Shown one piece after another: positions 33,149 through 41,270 of a DNA stretch of 64,000 nucleotides (position 1 is its first letter; each line of letters begins with the position of its first letter). The notes under the pieces were generated by a model. It did not search any database. It worked only from the letters and a program-made list of their open reading frames with translations, and was not told where the DNA came from. The stretch is from an uncultured Tissierellia bacterium (GTDB lineage Bacteria; Bacillota; Clostridia; Tissierellales; Peptoniphilaceae), in contig CALAJY010000032.1 of NCBI GenBank assembly GCA_937923265.1, forward strand, positions 1 to 64,000, in the 5' to 3' direction. The position numbers and the translations under genes are program-made.

Positions 33149-34327
33149 TTATTTTCCTAAGGAGTTTTCCGTTACCACGCCCCGGTCCACGGTTACTTCC
33201 ACGAGGAAGTCCGGATACAAGGCGCCCACAAAGGTCTCCACCTCACGCTGAAGATCCTCATCGTCCGTCGGATCTTTCCAGGGTACCATGAGGTCAAAGG
33301 TAATCTTTTTCCAACAGGACTGGTCCAAAATCTGAAAGTCATGAATTCCGTAAGAGGGATGCGCCTTTGCCAGGAGTTCCCGGATCCGCTTTCGCATTCG
33401 GTTAACCTTGGGGTTATCCATGACCATGGGATCCATATGAAGAGTCAGGTGAATTCCTTTCTCCTGCTCCAGGGTCCGCTCCAGGGAGTCCGCAAGCTCA
33501 TGGGCATCCACCAGGGACAGGGTCGCCTTAACCTCCACATGAGCGGTGACATACTGTCTTCCCGGCCCATAGTCATGGACCATGATGTCATGAACCCCCA
33601 AAACGTCTTCTCTCCCCTCAATCAGTCGCTTCAGCTCCTCCACAAAGGTCGGGCGGGGGGGCGTCCCCATCAGACGATCAAAGGTGGACAAGAGGGTCTC
33701 ATAGCCATTTTTCAAGATAATGACCGCGACCAGCAGACCCATGATGCCATCCATCGGCCCCGGTATCACCAGGGAGAGCAAGAGAGCCAGGATGATTCCC
33801 GAGGTCGCCAGAATATCCGATAGGGAATCCGTGGCATTGGCGAGCAAAAGCTGAGAATGGATGCTCTCTCCCGCCTGCCGATAGTAGCGATACAGGACAT
33901 ACTTCAGCAGGATCGAAGCCAATAAAACGCCCAACTGCAGGAGGGAAACCTCCATGGCCTCGGGATGGAGCACCTTCTGCAGGGACTCCCAGAAAAGGGT
34001 GATTCCCACATAAAGAATGAGCAGGGAAACCCCGGAAGAAGCGATGTATTCCACCCGCGCATGACCAAAGGGGTGCTCCTTGTCCTTCGGCTTATCCGCC
34101 ATTCGGAAAGAAAACAGCGAGACGAAGGCGGAGATGGAATCGAAGAGGTTATTTAAGCCATCTCCCAGAATAGAGATGGAAGAGGTAAGATAGCCGACAA
34201 GCCCCTTTCCCAGGGCAAGAAGAAAGTTGACGCCGATTCCCAAATAGGAAGACAGGGTCCCCACCTTTTTCCGTCTCTGCGCAAAATCCAGAGAATCGGG
34301 AATCCAACGCTGCATGAATTTCCACAT
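33149..34327 (-). CDS. Cation diffusion facilitator metal exporter, probably manganese type
   Basis: 392 residues. Six-helix CDF membrane domain (~25-205) and a cytoplasmic metal-sensing ferredoxin-like C-domain (HDIMVHDYGPGRQYVTAHVE). The TM2 metal site is N59xxxD63 (GDGLNNLFDS) and TM5 is D167xxxD171 (ATDSLSDILA). Zinc members have His in these positions, whereas an N-D-D-D set is reported for streptococcal MntE-type manganese exporters. EHPFGHARVEYIAS is the standard TM2-TM3 loop. The C-terminus is longer than average (~100 residues after the sensing domain). It lies after the rplQ terminator, as a separate unit. Confidence 0.9.
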   Translation of the reverse strand: MWKFMQRWIPDSLDFAQRRKKVGTLSSYLGIGVNFLLALGKGLVGYLTSSISILGDGLNNLFDSISAFVSLFSFRMADKPKDKEHPFGHARVEYIASSGVSLLILYVGITLFWESLQKVLHPEAMEVSLLQLGVLLASILLKYVLYRYYRQAGESIHSQLLLANATDSLSDILATSGIILALLLSLVIPGPMDGIMGLLVAVIILKNGYETLLSTFDRLMGTPPRPTFVEELKRLIEGREDVLGVHDIMVHDYGPGRQYVTAHVEVKATLSLVDAHELADSLERTLEQEKGIHLTLHMDPMVMDNPKVNRMRKRIRELLAKAHPSYGIHDFQILDQSCWKKITFDLMVPWKDPTDDEDLQREVETFVGALYPDFLVEVTVDRGVVTENSLGK

Positions 34328-34344
34328 GCTTTTCCCTTTCCAGA

Positions 34345-34380
34345 TAAAAAACGGCCTTCCTTTCCACCGAAAGGAAGACC
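34345..34380 (-). terminator. Terminator of the ribosomal superoperon
   Basis: 12-bp stem with one mismatch (GGTCTTCCTTTC/GAAAGGAAGGCC on the minus strand) and a 4-nt loop, followed by GTTTTTTATC. It closes the rpsJ-rplQ transcript. Confidence 0.92.
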
Positions 34381-34389
34381 ATTTCTCTA

Positions 34390-34734
34390 CTAGTCTACAA
34401 GCTCAAGAACTGCCAACTCGGATCCATCTCCGCGACGGGGACCCATCTTTAAAATCCGAGTGTATCCACCGTTACGCTCTGCATAACGGGGAGCAATTTC
34501 TTCCACCAGCTTCTTAGCAACTTCATTCTCGTAAAGGAACGACGACACCGCTCTCTTGGAAGAAAGATCATTCTTCTTTCCTAGGCTGATGATCTTTTCT
34601 GCCAACCGCTGTGCTTCCTTTGCACGCGTTACCGTAGTGGTAATCTTACCGTTTTTAAACAGAGAAGCGACAAGATTCCGCAACATGGCGCTGCGATGAT
34701 CCGTTCTTCTCCCTAATTTTCTTAAGTTTGCCAA
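34390..34734 (-). CDS. rplQ: 50S ribosomal protein L17
   Basis: 114 residues: MANLRKLGRRTDHRSAMLRN, the L17 signature. The family C-terminal block YTRILKMGPRRGDGSELAVL is complete. It binds 23S rRNA near the exit tunnel. It starts with UUG at 34734 (GGAGG eight bases upstream). It is the last gene of the superoperon, 15 bp after rpoA; the terminator follows within 10 bp. In most Bacillota ecfA1 comes next; here a CDF exporter does. Confidence 0.97.
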   Translation of the reverse strand: MANLRKLGRRTDHRSAMLRNLVASLFKNGKITTTVTRAKEAQRLAEKIISLGKKNDLSSKRAVSSFLYENEVAKKLVEEIAPRYAERNGGYTRILKMGPRRGDGSELAVLELVD

Positions 34735-34749
34735 TCTATTCTCCTCCTG

Positions 34750-35709
34750 CTATTCGTCGATTTCCGAGTTGAGCTCCAGACCCATTGCCTGAACCTTCTC
34801 CTGCACTTCCTGGAAGGACTTCTTCCCGAAGTTACGAATCTTGGCAAGTTCCTTCGCATCATAGGATACGATGTCTCCCAATGTGTTGATGTTCGCTCTC
34901 TTCAAGCAGTTATAGCTGCGTAGCGAGAGGTCTAGATCTTCAATCGGCTTCAGGAGAAGGGTGTTCTCCTGGTTTTGTGGCTCTTCCTGAACTTCTTCTT
35001 CTTCAAACACAACATTCGGCAGCTCGGTAAACAGATTCAGGTGATCAATTAAGACCTGAGAACCCTGAGCAACCGCTTCCTGAGGAGTGATGGTTCCATT
35101 CGTCCAAACCTCCAAGAGCAGCTTATCGTAGTCGGTAATCTGCTGTACCCGGGTGTTTTCCACGGAGAAATTTACCTTCTTCACGGGGGTAAAGGAGGAA
35201 TCAATGGCGATGGTTCCAATGGGATCGCTCTCAGATTTGTTCATGTCGGAAAGATTATAGCCGCTTCCATCAATCACGGTCATCTCCAGGTGAATGGCCC
35301 CTTCGCTGTTGACGGTGCACAGGTATTGATCCGGATTTACAATCTCCAGTTCGGTTACCTTTTGGATGTCACCGGCGGTAACAATCTTGGGTCCTTCCAC
35401 ATCTAAACGAAGAGAAACCGGCTCTCCATCTCCGGAGAGGCGCTTGATGGCGATGCCTTTGATGTTTAAGATAATCTCCGGAACATCTTCCAAAACGCCT
35501 TCCACGGTGGAAAACTCATGGGGAACCCCTTCATCAAACTTAATCGAAGAAACTGACGTGCCGGGCAGCGAGGACAGGAGAACACGACGCAGAGAATTGC
35601 CTAAGGTCGTGCCATATCCACGTTCCAAGGGAGACATGCTGAACTTTCCATAGTTCTGTTCTTCATCCACTTCAAGGATGTCAACTTTTGTATCGAGCTT
35701 ATTTACCAC
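34750..35709 (-). CDS. rpoA: RNA polymerase alpha subunit
   Basis: 319 residues. N-terminal assembly domain with NYGKFSMSPLERGYGTTLGN and SLRRVLLSSLPG. The C-terminal domain contacts DNA and activators: DLDLSLRSYNCLKRANINTL, KIRNFGKKSFQEVQEKV. The frame includes an ATG at 35727, but AGGAGG lies inside that stretch seven bases before GTG 35709, so GUG is the start. The acidic interdomain linker (EEEEVQEEPQNQENT) is typical. Confidence 0.97.
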   Translation of the reverse strand: MVNKLDTKVDILEVDEEQNYGKFSMSPLERGYGTTLGNSLRRVLLSSLPGTSVSSIKFDEGVPHEFSTVEGVLEDVPEIILNIKGIAIKRLSGDGEPVSLRLDVEGPKIVTAGDIQKVTELEIVNPDQYLCTVNSEGAIHLEMTVIDGSGYNLSDMNKSESDPIGTIAIDSSFTPVKKVNFSVENTRVQQITDYDKLLLEVWTNGTITPQEAVAQGSQVLIDHLNLFTELPNVVFEEEEVQEEPQNQENTLLLKPIEDLDLSLRSYNCLKRANINTLGDIVSYDAKELAKIRNFGKKSFQEVQEKVQAMGLELNSEIDE

Positions 35710-35745
35710 GGATGAGCCTCCTATCATTGAGTAATGCCGACGAGA

Positions 35746-36333
35746 TTACTTCGAGTACAACTCGACGATCTGCGTTTCCTCGATGGGAAAATCAATGTTA
35801 TCGCGCATCGGCTCAGAGAGAACACGTCCCTCCAGCTTGTCCTCATCAACGGAAACCCAGGGCATCTGATTCCACAGATTGGAAGAGGTGTCCTTGAAGA
35901 TCCCATTCTGGTGAGACTTTTCGCGAACCGTAATCACATCCCCCACCTTCAGCGTTACCGAAGGAATATCAACCTTTTTACCATTGAGGCGGAAATGTCC
36001 GTGAACAATCAGCTGACGAGCCTGTTGACGGGTGGATGCAAAACCCATCCGATAGACGACATTATCAAAGCGAAGCTCTAATAACTTCAGCAGATTCCAA
36101 CCGGTCTGTCCGTCCATGCGCTCCGCCAAGCGATACAGCTTACGGAAGGGCTTTTCCATGACGCCATAGACGAATTTTGCCTTCTGTTTTTCGCGAAGCT
36201 GCATTCCGTAATCACTCAGTTTTCTGGTGTTACGCTTTGGGTTCCGCTTTGACTTTTTATTAATCCCAACGACCTGCGGCTCCAGTTCCAGAGCACGGCA
36301 GCGCTTTAAAATCGGTCCTGTATATCTAGCCAT
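35746..36333 (-). CDS. rpsD: 30S ribosomal protein S4
   Basis: 195 residues from ATG 36333 (MARYTGPILKRCRALELEPQ), with GGAGG upstream; upstream in-frame codons belong to the rpsK overlap. The S4 RNA-binding domain is RLDNVVYRMGFA-like (RFDNVVYRMGFASTRQQARQ). The N-terminus lacks the four zinc cysteines, so this is the zinc-independent (C-minus) form. It is a primary 16S rRNA binder that often represses its own operon. Confidence 0.97.
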   Translation of the reverse strand: MARYTGPILKRCRALELEPQVVGINKKSKRNPKRNTRKLSDYGMQLREKQKAKFVYGVMEKPFRKLYRLAERMDGQTGWNLLKLLELRFDNVVYRMGFASTRQQARQLIVHGHFRLNGKKVDIPSVTLKVGDVITVREKSHQNGIFKDTSSNLWNQMPWVSVDEDKLEGRVLSEPMRDNIDFPIEETQIVELYSK

Positions 36334-36344
36334 AATATCCTCCG

Positions 36345-36743
36345 TTATACTCTTCTTCTCTTCGGCGGTCTGCAACCATTATGGGGAATCGGCGTGACAT
36401 CCTTAATAAGGGTAACGCTCAAGCCCACCGCTTCGAGACTACGGATAGCGGATTCACGACCGGATCCCGGTCCCTTTACATAGACTTCAACCGTCTTCAA
36501 TCCCTGCTCCATGGCCTTCTTTGCAGCTTCTTCCGCACACTGCTGGGCAGCGTAAGGAGTGGATTTTCTGGATCCGCGGAAGCCCAGCTGGCCGGCAGAC
36601 GCCCAGGAGAGGACATTCCCGTTTAAATCGGACAAAGTAACGATGGTGTTGTTAAAGGTCGAAACGATATGAGCCTGTCCGCTGGCTACATTCTTTTTAA
36701 CTTTTTTCTTACCGCCACGGCGTGTAGCTTTTTTCTGTGCCAT
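36345..36743 (-). CDS. rpsK: 30S ribosomal protein S11
   Basis: 132 residues. The basic N-terminus (KKATRRGGKKKVKKNVASGQ) is followed by AHIVSTFNNTIVTLSDLNGN and ends PHNGCRPPKRRRV, the invariant S11 tail. It sits on the 30S platform near the mRNA exit. It lies 9 bp after rpsM and 11 bp before rpsD. Confidence 0.98.
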   Translation of the reverse strand: MAQKKATRRGGKKKVKKNVASGQAHIVSTFNNTIVTLSDLNGNVLSWASAGQLGFRGSRKSTPYAAQQCAEEAAKKAMEQGLKTVEVYVKGPGSGRESAIRSLEAVGLSVTLIKDVTPIPHNGCRPPKRRRV

Positions 36744-36752
36744 TGACTCCTC

Positions 36753-37097
36753 CTATCTCTTTCTTCCCTTACGCGTATGGGCATTGTTCTTCGTATTCTG
36801 TCCTCTCACCGGCAAATTCTTGCGGTGACGGATCCCACGATAGCAGTTAATCTCACGAAGTCTCTTGATATTCAAAGACACCTCACGGCGAAGGTCACCT
36901 TCCACCTGCTCATGAGAAATCTGTTCACGAATGTTCTGGACTTCGTCCTCGGTCAGATCACGAACACGAGTGTCCGGATTGACGCCTGCTGCACTTAAAA
37001 TCTTATTGGAGAGTGCTCGTCCGATGCCGAAAATATAGGTCAGACCGATCTCCACTCTTTTATCTTTCGGTAAATCAATACCTGCAATTCTTGCCAA
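36753..37097 (-). CDS. rpsM: 30S ribosomal protein S13
   Basis: 114 residues, MARIAGIDLPKDKRVEIGLT, with central GIGRALSNKILSAAGVNPDT. The tail NAHTRKGRKR is a little shorter than the usual GPRKT-type end. It contacts P-site tRNA and bridges the subunits. It starts with UUG at 37097; GGGGGTGAACGAAG precedes it. It follows rpmJ by 17 bp. Confidence 0.97.
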   Translation of the reverse strand: MARIAGIDLPKDKRVEIGLTYIFGIGRALSNKILSAAGVNPDTRVRDLTEDEVQNIREQISHEQVEGDLRREVSLNIKRLREINCYRGIRHRKNLPVRGQNTKNNAHTRKGRKR

Positions 37098-37114
37098 CTT
37101 CGTTCACCCCCGTG

Positions 37115-37228
37115 TTAACCTTGACGTTGTTTATGCTTCGGATTTTCACAAATAACCATCACGCGACCTTTGCGCTTGATGATCTTACATTTATCACACA
37201 TCTTTTTTACAGATGGTTTAACTTTCAT
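37115..37228 (-). CDS. rpmJ: 50S ribosomal protein L36
   Basis: 37 residues: MKVKPSVKKMCDKCKIIKRK then GRVMVICENPKHKQRQG. Zinc ribbon ligands Cys11, Cys14, Cys27 and His32 are all present, so this is the zinc (C-plus) form. GAGGAAGCC precedes ATG 37228. It lies between infA and rpsM, the conserved position. Confidence 0.97.
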   Translation of the reverse strand: MKVKPSVKKMCDKCKIIKRKGRVMVICENPKHKQRQG

Positions 37229-37237
37229 GGCTTCCTC

Positions 37238-37456
37238 CTATTTCTTTCTCCATGTGATTCTTCCCTTTGATAAGTCATAGGGTGAGAGCTCTACAGTGAC
37301 CCGGTCTCCTTCGAGAATCCGAATGTAATTCATCCTTAATTTACCCGAGATATGAGCGGTAACCTCGTGTCCATTCTCAAGCTGAACGATGAAAATTGCA
37401 TTCGGGAGGCGCTCTTGAACAACACCCTCAACTTCAATTACGTCTTTTGATGACAT
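37238..37456 (-). CDS. infA: Translation initiation factor IF-1
   Basis: 72 residues, single OB fold: MSSKDVIEVEGVVQERLPNA, GHEVTAHISGKLRMNYIRIL, SPYDLSKGRITWRKK. It occupies the ribosomal A site during initiation. The ATG overlaps the end of the KOW gene by one base, so it is coupled. GAGGACAG serves as ribosome-binding site. Confidence 0.98.
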   Translation of the reverse strand: MSSKDVIEVEGVVQERLPNAIFIVQLENGHEVTAHISGKLRMNYIRILEGDRVTVELSPYDLSKGRITWRKK

Positions 37457-37761
37457 TATCTGTCCTCCTCTTGTACCTTATAGGGCAATAATACGCTTCG
37501 AATATAGGAATCATTGAATTCCTCATTCTTTTTCATCGCCTCTAAATCGTCCAACTGCGCTCGATAGGCTTGCAGATGCTTAATGCGCTTCTTCTTTGGT
37601 CGTTGCAGGGGATGGAGCTTCCCATCCACCACCAAGACGTGTTTGGCATCAAGAATCTCGAGAACGAGAAAGATGTTCGCCTTGTCGCGACCTGCTTTCG
37701 ACTTCACAATTTGGCCGGCTCTAAGGGTACATGGTTTGTTCATATTTCGTTCTTGTGTCAT
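37456..37761 (-). CDS. KOW-domain RNA-binding protein (L14e-like)
   Basis: 101 residues. A KOW-type beta barrel lies near the N-terminus (LRAGQIVKSKAGRDKANIFL, VLEILDAKHVLVVDGKLHPL), followed by a basic stretch QRPKKKRIKHLQAYR and an acidic helical tail. Such proteins sit between adk/map and infA in Clostridia and resemble eukaryotic/archaeal L14e; the role is not established, though ribosome or RNA binding is likely. The start is uncertain: ATG 37761 has a weak GCGGAAA, and a second Met lies six codons later. It overlaps infA by 1 nt. Confidence 0.88.
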   Translation of the reverse strand: MTQERNMNKPCTLRAGQIVKSKAGRDKANIFLVLEILDAKHVLVVDGKLHPLQRPKKKRIKHLQAYRAQLDDLEAMKKNEEFNDSYIRSVLLPYKVQEEDR

Positions 37762-37795
37762 AATTTCCGCTTAAGGATCATTCGATGAAGAAAGC

Positions 37796-38440
37796 TCAGT
37801 GTTTCAGAGCTTTACGGATATCTTCCGTAACAAGAGCAACATCCTGGTCACCATTGATATCTAACAGCTTGCCTTCTTTTTTGTAGTAATCTACCAAAGG
37901 CTTTGTCTGTTTATCGTAGACCGAAATCCGCTCCCGCACGGTTTCTTCCGAGTCATCCTCTCTTTGGATTAATTGGGCACCACAGGAATCACAGATTCCT
38001 TCCTTCTTCGGTGGGTTCTCCGTAACGTGGTAACTGGAACCACAGTCGGGGCAAACTCTTCTTCCTGCCAAACGCTGAATTAAGGTTTCATTCGGAACGT
38101 TGATGCAGATCACCGCATCCAGCTCCTGGCCCCGCTTCTCCAGTCCTTGATCCAAAGCTTCTGCTTGAGCAATTGTCCGAGGGAATCCGTCCAGCAGGTA
38201 ACCATTCTGAAGATCATCCTGGTCCAAGCGATCCCAGACCATGGCGATGGTCAATTCATCGGGTACCAGCTTTCCTTCCGCAAGATAGGCTTTCACCTGC
38301 TTGCCAAGGTCTGTTTCCTCTTTAATATTGGAGCGGAAGATATCTCCCGTGGAGATATGAACCAATCCAAGCTCTTCCACCAAAAACTTTGCTTGCGTGC
38401 CCTTTCCCGCTCCGGGTGGGCCCAATAAAACCAGTTTCAC
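37796..38440 (-). CDS. adk: Adenylate kinase, zinc-containing
   Basis: 214 residues. P-loop GPPGAGKGTQAKFL, NMP-binding region STGDIFRSNI, GYLLDGFPRT, and a LID domain with four Cys (CPDCG ... CDSCG), as in Gram-positive zinc-binding adenylate kinases. It interconverts ATP+AMP and 2 ADP. It starts with GUG at 38440, with AAAGGGG upstream. It follows secY as usual, but the methionine aminopeptidase gene that normally comes next is missing. Confidence 0.98.
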   Translation of the reverse strand: MKLVLLGPPGAGKGTQAKFLVEELGLVHISTGDIFRSNIKEETDLGKQVKAYLAEGKLVPDELTIAMVWDRLDQDDLQNGYLLDGFPRTIAQAEALDQGLEKRGQELDAVICINVPNETLIQRLAGRRVCPDCGSSYHVTENPPKKEGICDSCGAQLIQREDDSEETVRERISVYDKQTKPLVDYYKKEGKLLDINGDQDVALVTEDIRKALKH

Positions 38441-38458
38441 CTCAAACCCCTTTCTTCG

Positions 38459-39736
38459 TTACCGTTTTAGGAATCCCTTATAATGACGCATCTGTAAACG
38501 AGCTTCCAAGGCACGAACCATCTCCAGCACCACACCGACAACGATGATGACGGAGGTACCGCCAAAGCCCAACCGCACCCCGAAAATACGAGAAACGACT
38601 TGAGGAACAATGGATAGAACAGCCAAGATCACTGCTCCGATAAAGGTGATTCGACTTACAATTCTCTGCAAGAACTCTGTGGTCGGACGTCCCGGACGAA
38701 TGCCGGGGACAAATCCACCCGACTGCTGCATATTTCTGGAATACTCGTACGCATTAAACTGAATCGAGTTGTAGAAATAGGCAAACAGAATAATCAGGGC
38801 AACCTGGAAAATGGACTGAATAATCAATCCCTTCCAGCCAACCGGAGTCAGGAAATCCTGCACAAAATTCTGCACGCCGCCACCCAGGATCAAGCCTAAG
38901 GTTTGCGGTAATGCTAAGAGAGCCGTAGCAAAGATGATGGGAAGAACGCCGGCCATATTCACCTTCACCGGAATATGGGTTGCTTGTCCGCCATACATCT
39001 TACGACCGACCACACGCTTTGCGTACTGGACCGGTACCTTCCGCTCTCCTTCATTAAGGAGTACGACCACCACAACGATGGCCAATACAATCAGGATAAT
39101 CAGGGCCAAAACCAACGGATTCATGGTTCCCCGAATCGCGGATTGCACCATCAGGTACAAGCGACCGGGCATATTGGCCACGATTCCCAGGAAGATGATG
39201 AAGGATACGCCGTTTCCAACGCCCTTCTCGGTAATGGTGTCACCAATCCAAACCACGAACTGGGCACCGGCTACCATAACCAAAATCGCTATTGCCTTTT
39301 GCAGCCAACCACCGGTTGCAAAGGCCTGTGCAAAAATACCTTGCACAATCGCAAAAGCCTGCAGAAAGGCTAAAGCAACTCCCAAATACTTCGTTATCTG
39401 TTGAATCTTCTTTCTTCCATCCTCTCCTTCCTTGGACATCTCTTCCAAGGTAGGAATGGCGAAAGTCAAAAGCTGAATCACGATCTGTGAAGTGATGTAA
39501 GGACCAACCCCCAGTGCAAAGACACTCAGGGTTGCCAAGCCACCACCACTTACCAGGTTCAAAATTCCCAGCATACTTCCTGCTGCGGAATTGTAAATCT
39601 GTCCGATAATATCTAGATTCGCATAAGGAATGGGAAGCGCATTGCCCAATCGAAGAATCACAACCATGAGGATAGTGAAGATAATTCTCTTTCGGGTGTC
39701 TTCCACCTTCCATGCATTCTTTAGCGTGGCGAACAT
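38459..39736 (-). CDS. secY: Protein translocase subunit SecY
   Basis: 425 residues, ten transmembrane helices. MFATLKNAWKVEDTRKRIIF, the plug/pore region after ILNLVSGGGLATLSVFALGV, GPYITSQIVIQLL, and the C5 cytosolic loop GGFVPGIRPGRPTTEFLQ. It forms the channel of the Sec machinery. The start overlaps rplO by one base (39736). Confidence 0.98.
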   Translation of the reverse strand: MFATLKNAWKVEDTRKRIIFTILMVVILRLGNALPIPYANLDIIGQIYNSAAGSMLGILNLVSGGGLATLSVFALGVGPYITSQIVIQLLTFAIPTLEEMSKEGEDGRKKIQQITKYLGVALAFLQAFAIVQGIFAQAFATGGWLQKAIAILVMVAGAQFVVWIGDTITEKGVGNGVSFIIFLGIVANMPGRLYLMVQSAIRGTMNPLVLALIILIVLAIVVVVVLLNEGERKVPVQYAKRVVGRKMYGGQATHIPVKVNMAGVLPIIFATALLALPQTLGLILGGGVQNFVQDFLTPVGWKGLIIQSIFQVALIILFAYFYNSIQFNAYEYSRNMQQSGGFVPGIRPGRPTTEFLQRIVSRITFIGAVILAVLSIVPQVVSRIFGVRLGFGGTSVIIVVGVVLEMVRALEARLQMRHYKGFLKR

Positions 39737-40185
39737 TAGATCACCTCAGCCTTTCCCCCTGCTGCTTGAATTTTTTCTTCCGCCGATTTTGAAAATTTTT
39801 GGGCTTGAACGGTTAATTTCTTTTCCAGTTCGCCGTCCCCTAAGACCTTTAAGCCGACACCCAGCTCCGACCGATGAATCAGGCCGCATTCCACTAAAGC
39901 ATCTGCATTCACAACAGCCCCATCTTCGAAGCTGTTTAAATCGGAAAGGTTAACGGTAGCATAAAACTTGGAAAAATTGTTGTGAAAACCGCGTTTCGGC
40001 AAACGACGGAAGAGGGGAAGCTGACCACCCTCAAAGCCGGGACGAACGCCCCCGCCGCTGCGGGAGTTCTGTCCATCACGACCACGGCCGGCGAACTTTC
40101 CCCAACCTGAGGCATGTCCGCGTCCGACACGTTTCCGCTTCTTGGATCCGCCACCCTGTGACGGCGTTAACTCGTGAAGTTTCAT
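39736..40185 (-). CDS. rplO: 50S ribosomal protein L15
   Basis: 149 residues. MKLHELTPSQGGGSKKRKRV, the glycine/arginine-rich extension GRGHASGWGKFAGRGRDGQN, and the conserved GFEGGQLPLFRRLPKRGFHN. It is a late assembly protein of the 50S subunit. AGGAGG precedes the ATG. It lies between rpmD and secY. Confidence 0.98.
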   Translation of the reverse strand: MKLHELTPSQGGGSKKRKRVGRGHASGWGKFAGRGRDGQNSRSGGGVRPGFEGGQLPLFRRLPKRGFHNNFSKFYATVNLSDLNSFEDGAVVNADALVECGLIHRSELGVGLKVLGDGELEKKLTVQAQKFSKSAEEKIQAAGGKAEVI

Positions 40186-40194
40186 GGATACCTC

Positions 40195-40377
40195 CTAGTT
40201 CAGTTCGACAACGTCAAGCATAAAGGCAATCTTGGCAATTGCTCCTCGTACCGCCTCGTTGTCTTCATGTACGACCGTCTGGCCGATCTTTGTCAAACCC
40301 AGGGCTTGTGCAACCTTGCGCTGTCTTTCCTGGCGTCCGATATAGCTTTTCTTTAAAGTTACTTGCAATTTCGCCAT
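40195..40377 (-). CDS. rpmD: 50S ribosomal protein L30
   Basis: 60 residues: MAKLQVTLKKSYIGRQERQR then the L30 core KVAQALGLTKIGQTVVHEDN. The frame continues upstream into rpsE, but GGAGG seven bases before ATG 40377 and the family length set the start. Confidence 0.97.
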   Translation of the reverse strand: MAKLQVTLKKSYIGRQERQRKVAQALGLTKIGQTVVHEDNEAVRGAIAKIAFMLDVVELN

Positions 40378-40387
40378 GATCCGCCTC

Positions 40388-40885
40388 CTACTTCTGAATC
40401 TCTTCGGCACTCTTACCACGGAGCTTTGCAACCTGCTCAACCGTCTTCATGGAAGTGAGACCATTCATGGTAGCATTCACAATACTTCTGGCATTGGAGG
40501 ATCCCAGGGATTTTGCACGAATATCCGTGATTCCCGCAACTTCACAGACGGCACGAACCGGACCACCTGCGATGATACCGGTACCTTCCCGGGCCGGCAT
40601 CAGAAGAACGCGACCTGCGCCTGCGACTCCTTCGATCCGGTGGGGAATCGAGGTTCCCACGATCTGTACCGTTACCATGTTCTTCTTTGCATCTTCGGAA
40701 CCCTTGCGAATTGCCTCGGGTACTTCCAGAGATTTCCCGGTACCGACTCCTACGCGACCTTTGCCGTCACCAACGACAACAATGGCGGAGAAGCGAGCCG
40801 TACGTCCACCTTTCGCCGTCTTGGAGACGCGATTGATGTAAACGACTTTTTCAGCAAACTCTTGCTTATTGTCTTCTTTATACAT
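40388..40885 (-). CDS. rpsE: 30S ribosomal protein S5
   Basis: 165 residues. VVYINRVSKTAKGGRTARFS and GDGKGRVGVGTGKSLEVPEA form the double-stranded-RNA-binding-like domain. The second domain follows (GAGRVLLMPAREGTGIIAGG). It contributes to decoding fidelity and mRNA entry. Standard length and position between rplR and rpmD. Confidence 0.98.
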   Translation of the reverse strand: MYKEDNKQEFAEKVVYINRVSKTAKGGRTARFSAIVVVGDGKGRVGVGTGKSLEVPEAIRKGSEDAKKNMVTVQIVGTSIPHRIEGVAGAGRVLLMPAREGTGIIAGGPVRAVCEVAGITDIRAKSLGSSNARSIVNATMNGLTSMKTVEQVAKLRGKSAEEIQK

Positions 40886-40902
40886 TCTTTTCTCCTCTCC
40901 GT

Positions 40903-41259
40903 CTACAGCTTAAGGCCGGATTCACGGGCACCTTCCGCAATCGCCTTGACCTTGCCGTGATAGAGATATCCGGAGCGATCGAAGACAACTGTTTCAATTC
41001 CCTTGTCCTTTGCCCGCTGGCCAATCAATTGACCAACTGCTTTTGCCGATTCCACATTGGAACCCTTCTGCTCTACCTCTTTATCCAGGGTAGAAGCCGA
41101 AACTAAAGTAGTTCCTGTCTGGTCATCAATAATCTGAGCATAGATGTTCTGGTTGCTCTTAAAGACGTTCAGACGGGGTCTCTCAGGCGTTCCGGCAATC
41201 TTGTTGCGAACACGTGCATGACGTGCCAGACGATTCGTCTTTTTATTAAATTTAGCCAT
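40903..41259 (-). CDS. rplR: 50S ribosomal protein L18
   Basis: 118 residues. The basic N-terminus MAKFNKKTNRLARHARVRNK is followed by GTPERPRLNVFKSNQNIYAQ, and the C-terminal block is FDRSGYLYHGKVKAIAEGAR. It binds 5S rRNA and carries it into the 50S subunit with L5. It lies 11 bp after rplF. Confidence 0.98.
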   Translation of the reverse strand: MAKFNKKTNRLARHARVRNKIAGTPERPRLNVFKSNQNIYAQIIDDQTGTTLVSASTLDKEVEQKGSNVESAKAVGQLIGQRAKDKGIETVVFDRSGYLYHGKVKAIAEGARESGLKL

Positions 41260-41270
41260 TGACGCCTCCT

